Source of the DNA: Flavobacteriales bacterium UBA979
Lineage (GTDB): Bacteria > Bacteroidota > Bacteroidia > Flavobacteriales_D > Sanyastnellaceae
NCBI GenBank assembly: GCA_002292325.1
Contig: DBBR01000096.1
Span: 1-17,762, forward strand
Length of the DNA: 17,762 bases
Direction of reading: 5' to 3'
Below the pieces are notes generated by a model that was not told where the DNA came from, searched no databases, and saw only the letters and a list, made by a program, of their open reading frames with translations. Shown here piece by piece: positions 8,488 to 15,139 of the stretch (its first letter is position 1; each line of letters begins with the position of its first letter). Made by a program: the position numbers and the translations under genes.

Positions 8488-9483
8488 TTAAGTCCTAGGA
8501 GCTTTCCAATGCAAACCAGGGACAAGGTGGTTTTTCACGTAGTCCAGAATGGCATCCTCCAATGTTCTGAAGGGTAGATCGTAGCCAATGCTCCGAAGTT
8601 TGGACATATCAGCTTCCGTGAAGTACTGGTAAGTATCCCGGATGTCCTCCGGGGTATCAATGAAGGAGATTTCAGGTTTTTTGTCCATCGCGGCAAAAGT
8701 GGCTTTTGCCAAATCCAAAAAGGTTCGTGCTTCTCCTGTACCCAGGTTATAAAGACCGTTGGAAGATGGACGGCGGTGGTGCATTAAAAAGAGGCATACG
8801 TCGACCAAATCCTTGACGTAAACAAAATCCCGGGTTTGCCCTCCGTCAACATAATCCGCTCGGTGAGAACGAAATAGCTTCATGGCACCTGTCGCTTTTA
8901 CCTGATTGAACGTGTGGAACACAACACTGGCCATGCGCCCTTTGTGAAATTCGTTGGGGCCGAAGACATTGAAAAACTTGAGCCCTGCCCAAAAATACGG
9001 GGCGTTCCCGCCTTCCGCCTGAGCGAGCGCCCATCGGTCGAAGTTGTTTTTTGAAAGGCCATAGGGATTGAGCGGTTGCAAATGTTCCACACAAGCATGA
9101 TCATCCCGGTATCCATGTTCTCCGCCCCCATAAGTTGCGGCCGATGATGCGTAGACCAAAGGAAGACCGTATTCGACGCATGCATTCCAAATCTGCTGGC
9201 TGTAGGCCTCATTGAGCTCATCAAAAATCGCTTTGTTCTGCTCCGTGGTGTCTGTTCGAGCGCCCAAGTGAAAGATGAATTGGACTTGGCTTTCGTTTTC
9301 TGCAAGCCAATCAATGAACTCGCTGCGATCAACTTTTGCCGTGCATGTTGTTTCGGCGTGATTCGCTGTTTTATCAGCTCGACTGAAGTCGTCAACCAAC
9401 ACCAAATCAAAAAATCTCGCTTCGTTGAGACGGGTCGCGAGGGCACTGCCAATAAATCCAGCGGCTCCTGTGATTGCAATCAT
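8488..9483 (-). CDS. hldD: ADP-glyceromanno-heptose 6-epimerase
   Basis: This 331-residue cytoplasmic enzyme interconverts ADP-D-glycero- and ADP-L-glycero-manno-heptose, the last step in making the LPS inner-core heptose donor. It is an extended short-chain dehydrogenase. It has NAD(P)-binding GAAGFIG (6-12), ARTDTTE (75-81, the HldD-type counterpart of the family's ACSSTTE), YASSAATYGG (111-120), catalytic Y141-x3-K145 in NPYGLSK, FFNVFGPNEFHKG (170-182) and TRDFVYVKDLVDV (217-229). These are HldD-specific rather than GalE-like. ATG 9483 places the Rossmann motif at the N-terminus. Longer readings run through the divergent queD promoter and are rejected. Other heptose genes (hldE, gmhA/B) are not in the window. 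A -7-like TACCTTTA (9495-9488) ends only four bases before the start codon. Confidence 0.92.
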   Translation of the reverse strand: MIAITGAAGFIGSALATRLNEARFFDLVLVDDFSRADKTANHAETTCTAKVDRSEFIDWLAENESQVQFIFHLGARTDTTEQNKAIFDELNEAYSQQIWNACVEYGLPLVYASSAATYGGGEHGYRDDHACVEHLQPLNPYGLSKNNFDRWALAQAEGGNAPYFWAGLKFFNVFGPNEFHKGRMASVVFHTFNQVKATGAMKLFRSHRADYVDGGQTRDFVYVKDLVDVCLFLMHHRRPSSNGLYNLGTGEARTFLDLAKATFAAMDKKPEISFIDTPEDIRDTYQYFTEADMSKLRSIGYDLPFRTLEDAILDYVKNHLVPGLHWKAPRT

Positions 9484-9511
9484 GGTGTAAAGGTAAGAAA
9501 CTGGCATCGCG

Positions 9512-9519
9512 TATCTTTG
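9512..9519 (+). promoter_or_regulatory. Sigma-ABfr -7 promoter element for the queD-like/folE genes
   Basis: TATCTTTG fits the Bacteroidota -7 consensus TAnnTTTG exactly and ends 12 bases before ATG 9532. No TTG/TTTG -33 element is present at the expected spacing of about 19 bases. The position in the 48-base divergent gap with hldD supports a promoter for the pterin genes. Confidence 0.6.
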
Positions 9520-9531
9520 CGGCTGATTCCG

Positions 9532-9954
9532 ATGAAACAAGTTACCATCACCCGTCGCGCCCGGTTCAATGCCGCTCACAAACTCTGGAACGAGCAGTGG
9601 GATGCCGACAAGAACTTTGAAGTTTTTGGCAAATGCGCCAACCCCAATTGGCACGGGCATAATTACGAGGTTTATGTTACCGTGCGGGGAGCAATTGATG
9701 AGGATACGGGGTATTTCATCAATTTCACGGACCTCAAAGCGATGATCCGTAAATACGTTGAGGAACCTTTAGATCACAAAAACTTGAACATGGATGTGCC
9801 ATGGCTCAAAGGGAGGCAGACGTCGGTGGAAAATTTGGTTATCGGTATTTGGGAGCAACTTGAACCAATTGTCAGTCAGAACGGTTGTTCCCTTGAGCGC
9901 GTTCGTGTGTTCGAAACAGAAAACAATTACGCAGATTATTACGGAGAATCTTGA
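9532..9954 (+). CDS. 6-pyruvoyl/6-carboxy-tetrahydropterin synthase family protein (QueD/PTPS)
   Basis: This 140-residue PTPS-family enzyme acts on 7,8-dihydroneopterin triphosphate, the product of GTP cyclohydrolase I (the next gene). Zinc ligands are H16 (FNAAHK), H41 and H43 (HGHNY). C35 is the candidate catalytic cysteine, and LDHKNLN (80-86) and E130 (ETENNYADY) complete the active-site set. The motif is C-x5-H-x-H (C35 to H41), the spacing reported for PTPS-II (eukaryotic 6-pyruvoyltetrahydropterin synthase) rather than the C-x3-H-x-H of QueD. The product could therefore be 6-pyruvoyltetrahydropterin, 6-carboxytetrahydropterin or both; I leave the symbol empty. ATG 9532 follows a clear -7 element. 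The stop TGA shares one base with the folE ATG (TGATG), indicating coupling. No queC, queE or queF gene is nearby. Confidence 0.85.
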   Translation: MKQVTITRRARFNAAHKLWNEQWDADKNFEVFGKCANPNWHGHNYEVYVTVRGAIDEDTGYFINFTDLKAMIRKYVEEPLDHKNLNMDVPWLKGRQTSVENLVIGIWEQLEPIVSQNGCSLERVRVFETENNYADYYGES

Positions 9955-10565
9955 TGGCTATTTACGAAAGAAAAGATATTTGGGACGAGGATGCGGTGAA
10001 CGATTTGACAGGCTCATTCGCAGAAATATTGGAACGCATTGGTGAAGATCCTCAACGTGAAGGATTGCTGAAAACACCTGAGCGTGCTGCCAAGGCCATG
10101 GCCGTATTGACCTCAGGAAATGGTGTTGACCCAGGAGAAATATTGCGCAGTGCACTTTTCACCGAGCCCAGCGATGAGATGGTTTTGGTTCGTGATATAG
10201 AGGTGTACAGCCTCTGTGAGCACCATATGCTGCCGTTTTTTGGTAAAGCGCATGTAGCTTACATCCCGAATGGTAAGATCGTAGGCTTGAGCAAAATTCC
10301 CCGCGTGGTGGATGCTTTTTCGCGCCGCCTCCAAGTACAAGAGCGTTTGACGGAACAAGTCCGCAACTGCCTCCAAGAGACCCTCGGAGCGAAAGGTGTA
10401 GCTGTGGTGATAGAGGCGCGTCATTTATGTATGCAGATGCGCGGAGTGGAAAAGCAGAATACGATCACGACCACGAGTGCGTTTACAGGCTTGTTTCTCG
10501 AGGACCCCAAAACCCGTGAAGAGTTCATGCGATTGGCCATTGGTTCCATGTACGGCCGAGGCTAG
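9954..10565 (+). CDS. folE: GTP cyclohydrolase I
   Basis: This 203-residue cytoplasmic enzyme converts GTP to 7,8-dihydroneopterin triphosphate, the entry to folate, queuosine and pterin cofactors. The zinc ligands of the classical FolE-IA type are present: C88 and H91 in SLCEHH, and C159 in RHLCMQMRG. Also seen are [11 protein letters not shown] (96-106), the [23 protein letters not shown] region (111-133) and the C-terminal TTSAFTGLF (173-181). The length is close to that of other bacterial FolE proteins. ATG 9954 overlaps the stop of the PTPS-family gene by one base; an in-frame TTG three bases earlier is rejected. Its position directly after the PTPS gene suggests that the two supply and consume the same intermediate. 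Confidence 0.97.
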   Translation: MAIYERKDIWDEDAVNDLTGSFAEILERIGEDPQREGLLKTPERAAKAMAVLTSGNGVDPGEILRSALFTEPSDEMVLVRDIEVYSLCEHHMLPFFGKAHVAYIPNGKIVGLSKIPRVVDAFSRRLQVQERLTEQVRNCLQETLGAKGVAVVIEARHLCMQMRGVEKQNTITTTSAFTGLFLEDPKTREEFMRLAIGSMYGRG

Positions 10566-10655
10566 CCTGCTTTCCTTGTTGTTCCAATTTTGCAGTAGGT
10601 TTTTTTGGCTTTCCAGACGCTTTCGGATTTAAAGGTTTTTGCTCAACTTTGTTCC

Positions 10656-11381
10656 ATGATACGATTTAACGCACCACGAATAGTTGACGATGCTCTGATT
10701 CAGGATGAATCGGTTGTCTCCCGGTTTATTGCGAATGTCTTTAGTTGGATGGTAGCCGGCTTGGTCATGACGGCCACCGCAGCTTACTACACCGTTGAAT
10801 CGGGCTTCATTGCCCAGTTATTCAACGCAGAGACCGGAGGAATGAGTGGGTTAGGATGGGTGGTGATGCTCGCTCCCTTTGGCTTCATTTTGGCGATGAA
10901 TCTGGGTTTTCAAAAATGGTCTTCCATGGCCTTGACGTTGTTGTTCTTGACCTTTAGTGCAGTGATGGGGATGTCGCTGAGCTTCATTTTCTTGGTTTAT
11001 ACCATGTCGAGCATTGCACAGGTTTTTGTGATTACAGCTGCAACTTTTGCTGTGATGGCGGTCGTAGGATATACAACGAAGACAGATCTTACCCGTTTTG
11101 GGAGTTTGTTGATGATGGCGCTCATTGGTATCATTCTCGCGAGTTTTGTGAATTGGTTCATTGGCTCGTCCTCTTTGGATTTCATCATCAGCATTGGCGG
11201 AGTCCTGATTTTTACGGGGCTCATCGCCTATGATACTCAAAAGCTGAAGCGCATTGCAGCGGGAATTGAATCCGGATCAGAAACGGCTTCCAAGTTGGCT
11301 ATTCTCGGTGCAACAAGTCTCTACTTGGATTTTGTGAACTTATTCTTGTTCCTCCTGCGTTTGCTAGGCCGGCGAAACTGA
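10656..11381 (+). CDS. Bax inhibitor-1/YccA family membrane protein
   Basis: This 241-residue inner-membrane protein has about seven hydrophobic segments (roughly 24-46, 66-84, 90-114, 118-140, 148-170, 174-192 and 218-238). This matches the topology of the BI-1/TMBIM family, whose bacterial members include YbhL, YccA and the pH-dependent calcium-leak protein BsYetJ. Family motifs seen are GMSLSFIF (105-112), MMALIGIILASFVNWF (153-168), FTGLIAYDTQKLKRI (186-200) and LYLDFVNLFLFLLRLLG (222-238). ATG 10656 is chosen over an upstream TTG at 10605. A -7-like CAACTTTG (10644-10651) ends four bases before the ATG, with TTTC 19 bases upstream of it. The role in this organism is unknown. It lies 90 bases downstream of folE and may be transcribed separately. 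Confidence 0.9.
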   Translation: MIRFNAPRIVDDALIQDESVVSRFIANVFSWMVAGLVMTATAAYYTVESGFIAQLFNAETGGMSGLGWVVMLAPFGFILAMNLGFQKWSSMALTLLFLTFSAVMGMSLSFIFLVYTMSSIAQVFVITAATFAVMAVVGYTTKTDLTRFGSLLMMALIGIILASFVNWFIGSSSLDFIISIGGVLIFTGLIAYDTQKLKRIAAGIESGSETASKLAILGATSLYLDFVNLFLFLLRLLGRRN

Positions 11382-11504
11382 TCGGCACATATTCTACTAT
11401 TTGACCTTTAAACTTTTGACGCAAGAAGACGAGGCGCTCGTTGTAGAGTGTGCCGCTTTGTCAGAAGACTTTATGGGTCCACTCGAAGATGGGGCCTTTG
11501 GCCT

Positions 11505-11882
11505 TCAGAGTAGCCCTATTGCCCAGGGCTCTTTTTCATAGAACTCAGCTTCGGAATAGCCTAAATCATTTGATTCTTCCAATAGCCTCCCGGCCAGTTC
11601 TTTGATTTCGTCGGCCTCCAGTACATTCACCCCCGTGCCTTCGAAATTCTTTATGAAGACGACCAGTTGATACACTTTGCCTTCATGGGCGTAATAAGCA
11701 ATGCCATGATCGTTGAGTGTGACATTTTCGTATGGTGCCTCATTTACGGCGTCATCAAAACCATAAAAGGTGGACCACTCCCCTTCTTCATTTTGACCTT
11801 CAACGGTTTCTTCAATTAAGTGACCATTGAGCACGAGGTCTGTATAAAAACGGTCTGTGTGCACGTTGTCTAACTTTTTCAT
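11505..11882 (-). CDS. Small acidic hypothetical protein
   Basis: This 125-residue protein is not recognised. It has no signal peptide, membrane segment or cysteine. It is strongly acidic (27 Asp/Glu against 8 Lys/Arg) and contains several aromatic residues. Alternating patterns such as IAYYAHEGKVYQLVVFIKNFEG (61-82) suggest a small soluble alpha/beta domain; that is inference. ATG 11882 begins MKKLDNVH. There is no good -7 element in the 81 bases upstream, so it may be read through from the deiminase gene, 81 bases away on the same strand. Acidic composition and a natural start argue for a real gene, but it has no family support from my reading. A plus-strand terminator-like hairpin (11512-11536) overlaps its last codons. 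Confidence 0.6.
   Translation of the reverse strand: MKKLDNVHTDRFYTDLVLNGHLIEETVEGQNEEGEWSTFYGFDDAVNEAPYENVTLNDHGIAYYAHEGKVYQLVVFIKNFEGTGVNVLEADEIKELAGRLLEESNDLGYSEAEFYEKEPWAIGLL
11512..11536 (+). terminator. Probable intrinsic terminator downstream of the BI-1 gene
   Basis: AGCCCT (11512-11517) pairs perfectly with AGGGCT (11525-11530) across a 7-base loop and is followed by C then TTTTT (11532-11536). On the plus strand this fits a terminator for the BI-1 transcript ending about 150 bases after its stop. It lies inside the 3' end of the oppositely oriented small acidic gene, so its sequence is constrained by both. The stem is short. Confidence 0.45.
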
Positions 11883-11963
11883 TTCAATATCGACTACAGT
11901 GTGCTTGAAATCAGGAACAATTTGACCAAAATGATTGCAGCAGTTTATTAGGGAATGAGGTTA

Positions 11964-13769
11964 TCAGAGTACAAATAAGCGCTGACTCCACATGCCGCCT
12001 TGGGCCGTTCGCAGGACGAGCAGGTAGGCCCCAGCAGAATGACGATCGGCGTGCAGGAACAATTTATGAGACCCAGCGGATAACCAACCGCTCTGAATGA
12101 CTTCAACCGTTTCACCCAGGGCATTGAGGAGTACAAGCTCAGTTTGCGTACCACGGTCTAAATCAACTGGAATACAGGTAATCGCTCCGGCAGGGTTGGG
12201 GAATGCCGAGAGCAAAGGAGAGACTGCGAATTCATCCATTCCAACGCTCGGATCGAAGACCTGAAACGACCACCAGCCTTCAGGTGCGGGCATCGGTCGC
12301 GTCCCTGTTTTTCCGGAATTGGCAACGGATTCTACATAGTAATAGAGGGTGGTGCCCTGAGGATGCGCAGGGATGCTGGCGGTCCAGTTGCCGTTTTCAT
12401 CCAGGGGGTTCATGGTTTCGGAATTCCAATTGCCGTTTAAATCTGCACTCCAGTGCAGTGTCGCGGACGTGATGCCGCTGCGGTGGCTGATGTAAGCCTC
12501 AACGGGATACTCATTCTGGTCGTCTTCTGTGTCGGGCAGTGGAAGGTGACTGATCATCAATGGATCCTCCACACCAACTGTGTGGGTGATGCAATGAATG
12601 GCCCCGCTCAAAGAGATAATCGCTGATCCGTTGTTGTCACAATCGATTCCGACAATTTCGTAGCCAGGTAGAGCTTCTTGGTAAATCTGTATGGCCGTGG
12701 TGTCGTATTCGGTGTAGTACGTGGGAAGCAAAACCGTGTTGTTCACAAAGACCGAATTGGTATACGTCAAGTACCACCCGTTTTGATCGGGATAGCCCCC
12801 TCCAAAGCCTTGCTCTGGAGGACTTGGAATGCGAATGACATCGAACGGTGTGCCCCACCGCGTGGTGTAATTCGATAAGATGTATTCCAAATTGGCATTG
12901 ATTTGAGGTCCATCGGCAACGCCTTCTGGGTATTCAGCCAAGAGCAACGTGCTCTCATCGAGCAACTTCATGTGCATGTCGATGTGATGAATGCCGTCAA
13001 ATGGCAAATTCGGCATTTTGATGTACGTTTCTACACCATGAAAATCGCTGACGATTTGATCGATTTCACTTTCGCTGTGATCCGGGTAGTCCGTCCACCA
13101 AGTGCTCCCTCCGTCGTTTTCATCCAGGACGAGTTCAGAGGCAAAGGCCGTTCCGAATCCATCAGACATCCAATTGCCCCCGGTGTTCATTAAGTCGGTG
13201 GGTTCAGCCGTTGTGCTGTAAACATCAATGCCCATGGCTTCTCCCAGGACATCGGGAATGATGTCGTCTTCGGGCCGGGGCCGGTTGTACTTCCAGTCGA
13301 CCAAGATTCGATTGTCGTTCCAGCTCCCATAAACCGTATTGGCGCCATAGTCTCGAATCCATATTGAATTGTATTCTGCATCAACGATGTCGATGTTTTC
13401 CAAATCCAACGCACCGCCGCAAATGGAGGTGGTGAGGTAGTTTTCTACATCAGATGGGTTATCGGCAAAAATGATCACATTGCATTCCTGTTTCGCCGCG
13501 GCGACGATCTGCTTTTGGATGCATGGAAACGAAGTCCAGGCAATCGTAAGCGCTTCCACCTCCTCCCATTCGGCAGCAGTTCGGAGACTATCGAATGGCG
13601 GGGGCGTTTCAATGCCCCTTGATTGAATCGGCTCAAAGCCATGTCGCTCGACATGTCGCTGTTCTGCGCGTCCCAATTCGTGAGGCCAAGTGAGATGCTG
13701 AGCAGGGGCTAGAATGCTCAGGAAGAGTGCACAAATGCAGAGTGCTATTTGCTCGAAAGTTAAACTCAT
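11964..13769 (-). CDS. Secreted peptidylarginine/agmatine deiminase-like protein with T9SS sorting domain
   Basis: This is a 601-residue secreted protein of the guanidino-group-modifying deiminase superfamily (PAD_porph). A signal peptide (about 1-24, ending APAQ) is followed by the deiminase domain (about 55-400). Catalytic positions are intact: D140 in IWIRDYG, H262 and D264 in HHIDMHMK, and nucleophile C393 in GAIHCITH, with GGNWMSDGFG at 197-206. An Ig-like domain (about 405-505) and a C-terminal T9SS type A-like sorting domain (about 515-601, starting near SAFPNPAG and ending QRLFVL) follow. Porphyromonas gingivalis PPAD, which citrullinates C-terminal arginines, has the same order of parts. 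R163 and R165 (YNRPRP) fall where I recall PPAD's substrate-binding R152/R154. Free agmatine is the alternative substrate. It starts 36 bases after the hydrolase stop, behind its own -7 element. Confidence 0.9.
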   Translation of the reverse strand: MSLTFEQIALCICALFLSILAPAQHLTWPHELGRAEQRHVERHGFEPIQSRGIETPPPFDSLRTAAEWEEVEALTIAWTSFPCIQKQIVAAAKQECNVIIFADNPSDVENYLTTSICGGALDLENIDIVDAEYNSIWIRDYGANTVYGSWNDNRILVDWKYNRPRPEDDIIPDVLGEAMGIDVYSTTAEPTDLMNTGGNWMSDGFGTAFASELVLDENDGGSTWWTDYPDHSESEIDQIVSDFHGVETYIKMPNLPFDGIHHIDMHMKLLDESTLLLAEYPEGVADGPQINANLEYILSNYTTRWGTPFDVIRIPSPPEQGFGGGYPDQNGWYLTYTNSVFVNNTVLLPTYYTEYDTTAIQIYQEALPGYEIVGIDCDNNGSAIISLSGAIHCITHTVGVEDPLMISHLPLPDTEDDQNEYPVEAYISHRSGITSATLHWSADLNGNWNSETMNPLDENGNWTASIPAHPQGTTLYYYVESVANSGKTGTRPMPAPEGWWSFQVFDPSVGMDEFAVSPLLSAFPNPAGAITCIPVDLDRGTQTELVLLNALGETVEVIQSGWLSAGSHKLFLHADRHSAGAYLLVLRTAQGGMWSQRLFVL

Positions 13770-13786
13770 AATGCTGCGGTTTCTGA

Positions 13787-13794
13787 CAAAATTA
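13787..13794 (-). promoter_or_regulatory. Sigma-ABfr -7 promoter element for the deiminase gene
   Basis: On the minus strand TAATTTTG (13794 down to 13787) fits TAnnTTTG exactly and ends 17 bases before ATG 13769. No TTG is found about 19 bases upstream. It suggests that the secreted deiminase can be transcribed independently of the helicase-lipoprotein-hydrolase genes. Confidence 0.5.
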
Positions 13795-13805
13795 AGAGAT
13801 GGGTC

Positions 13806-14459
13806 TCAAGGCCGTGAGGTTTCGAGAAGTTGAAAAAGCAAATGAGGTTCGATGGCATGGCCTCCTTCGAAGGAATGCGTTCGATAATCAATGGATTTGC
13901 CATGTAGAATTGTTGCGGTGTCGCTCATCAATTCAGATCCAAAAAAAGGATCCTCTGTTCCCAGAGCGATATCGATTGGCAGGCCGTTCAGTCGACTCCA
14001 CCCCGTTTCCCACGGATAGTCAGGGGGGAATACTCCGGCCCATAAGATCAATCGAGAAAATGAGGTTTGACCGAGCGCGGCCCAGCGGGAGGCTGTTGCA
14101 ACGCCTTGTGAAAATCCAAGCAACACGGGGCGTATATCGAGGAGCTTGAGCTCGGTCATAAGTTGATCGAGATACGTTACATAATCCTCAATGTCTGATT
14201 CCCGCGCCTCCTTGGTCATCCAAGAGGCGCCCACTCTTCCATGAGCACCTTCTAGATAAAATCGGTGCATTCCCTCCGGTGCGATTACCGCCCACCCGGC
14301 CTCGGCGATCGCCGTGAACTTTCGAAGGAAAAACTCCGGGAGTTGACCGTATCCGTGCAGCGCAACCATCACGCCTTTCGCTTCCCCAATAGGGGGGCCG
14401 AGCGTAAAGAAACGCGCTGTTTTGGCAACGGTGAAACTGTGTGAGCGAAGGCCTGTCAT
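13806..14459 (-). CDS. Alpha/beta hydrolase, phospholipase/carboxylesterase family
   Basis: This 217-residue alpha/beta hydrolase has an oxyanion-side motif LHGYGQ (34-39), the nucleophile elbow GFSQG (S117), an acid D170 in LGTEDPFF and H201 in GGHAIEP. This is a complete catalytic triad in the order of the phospholipase/carboxylesterase (Abhydrolase_2) group. No signal peptide or membrane segment is seen, so it is probably cytoplasmic. It would act on carboxylic ester substrates that cannot be identified here. ATG 14459 lies two bases after the lipoprotein stop, which points to co-transcription. A TTG at 14468 would overlap that gene and is rejected. The short bacterial length fits small esterases better than secreted lipases. 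Confidence 0.85.
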   Translation of the reverse strand: MTGLRSHSFTVAKTARFFTLGPPIGEAKGVMVALHGYGQLPEFFLRKFTAIAEAGWAVIAPEGMHRFYLEGAHGRVGASWMTKEARESDIEDYVTYLDQLMTELKLLDIRPVLLGFSQGVATASRWAALGQTSFSRLILWAGVFPPDYPWETGWSRLNGLPIDIALGTEDPFFGSELMSDTATILHGKSIDYRTHSFEGGHAIEPHLLFQLLETSRP

Positions 14460-14461
14460 GG

Positions 14462-15139
14462 TTACCAAGGAATAACAAGTTCAGTGAGGATTCCGCGTGC
14501 TACCCAAATGGAATCGACCGTTTCCAAGGTTTCGCCATTTTTGAAAACCGTGTACCGAAAAGGAAGGTAGCGGTCGGCCTCGATATCGCAGGTGCGTTCT
14601 ACATTGACATTCAGTCCTGTGTATGAATCCCAATCGTTGGAGCACGTGGGGTATTCTCCAGGGCTATTCAGTAATCGGAATGAGATTTGATCATTTTCAT
14701 CGTTGGGAGCCGCGTTGATCAGTTGGATTCTTACTGTGCCCTTTGGCGTAGCATGGATGACGATACTCACTTCATTGGTCTCAATGAAATCGTCTGGATT
14801 GATCTGTTCGGACCGCTGAAACCAGTCTGCCTCCAGGAGATTGAGCTGATAATCCAGTGCATTGAATCGCTCAAATTGAAACGAAGCAAGCCCCGTCTCG
14901 TCGCTCGTTGCTGAGCCTATCCATTGATAGTTCCCATTTAAAACACCATTTTGAAGGATGCGCTGTTCGAGTTCCAAATCCATTTCGTTCAGGGGTGCAT
15001 CATCGTATGCGTGAAGCACTTCCACGTTCAGGGTGAGCGCACCATCGCTTCCCCCCTTGCAGCTCACGCTTGCAAAGGCAAGGACGAGCGAGCAGACCAG
15101 CAGCGGTCCTCGGTAGATTGGGGTGAATGCGATCATCAT
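14462..15139 (-). CDS. Putative lipoprotein of unknown function
   Basis: This 225-residue protein is not assigned to a named family. A hydrophobic signal (about 12-24) ends in ASVSC, with C27 the probable lipidated cysteine, followed by KGGSD. The lipobox is slightly atypical (Ser rather than Leu at -3). The mature part is acidic and beta-rich. The first half (about 35-105) has the look of a carboxypeptidase-regulatory/Ig-like fold (APLNEMDLELEQ, then DETGLASFQF). A second beta segment (about 124-225) contains C166 and C184, which could form a disulfide. Start ATG 15139 overlaps the helicase stop by four bases (ATGA). A second in-frame ATG follows immediately. Probably envelope-located; outer versus inner membrane cannot be decided. 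Confidence 0.75.
   Translation of the reverse strand: MMIAFTPIYRGPLLVCSLVLAFASVSCKGGSDGALTLNVEVLHAYDDAPLNEMDLELEQRILQNGVLNGNYQWIGSATSDETGLASFQFERFNALDYQLNLLEADWFQRSEQINPDDFIETNEVSIVIHATPKGTVRIQLINAAPNDENDQISFRLLNSPGEYPTCSNDWDSYTGLNVNVERTCDIEADRYLPFRYTVFKNGETLETVDSIWVARGILTELVIPW

Noticed and set aside
8493..8500. TCCTAGGA palindrome near the end of hldD, between convergent genes
   Set aside because: Only 8 bp, no loop or T-run, so not a credible terminator or operator.
9268..9531. Long upstream extension of the pterin synthase reading frame
   Set aside because: It runs antisense through hldD and its composition is unlike PTPS. ATG 9532, behind an exact -7 element, gives the normal family N-terminus.
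9484..9660. N-terminal extension of hldD
   Set aside because: It would be antisense to the pterin synthase gene and precede the Rossmann motif with unrelated residues.
11368..11541. Plus-strand open stretch of about 57 codons after the BI-1 gene, with protein-like composition
   Set aside because: It has no usable start except a late ATG at 11473, matches no family I recognise, and runs into the antisense acidic gene. Treated as 3' untranslated sequence, though a gene remnant cannot be excluded.
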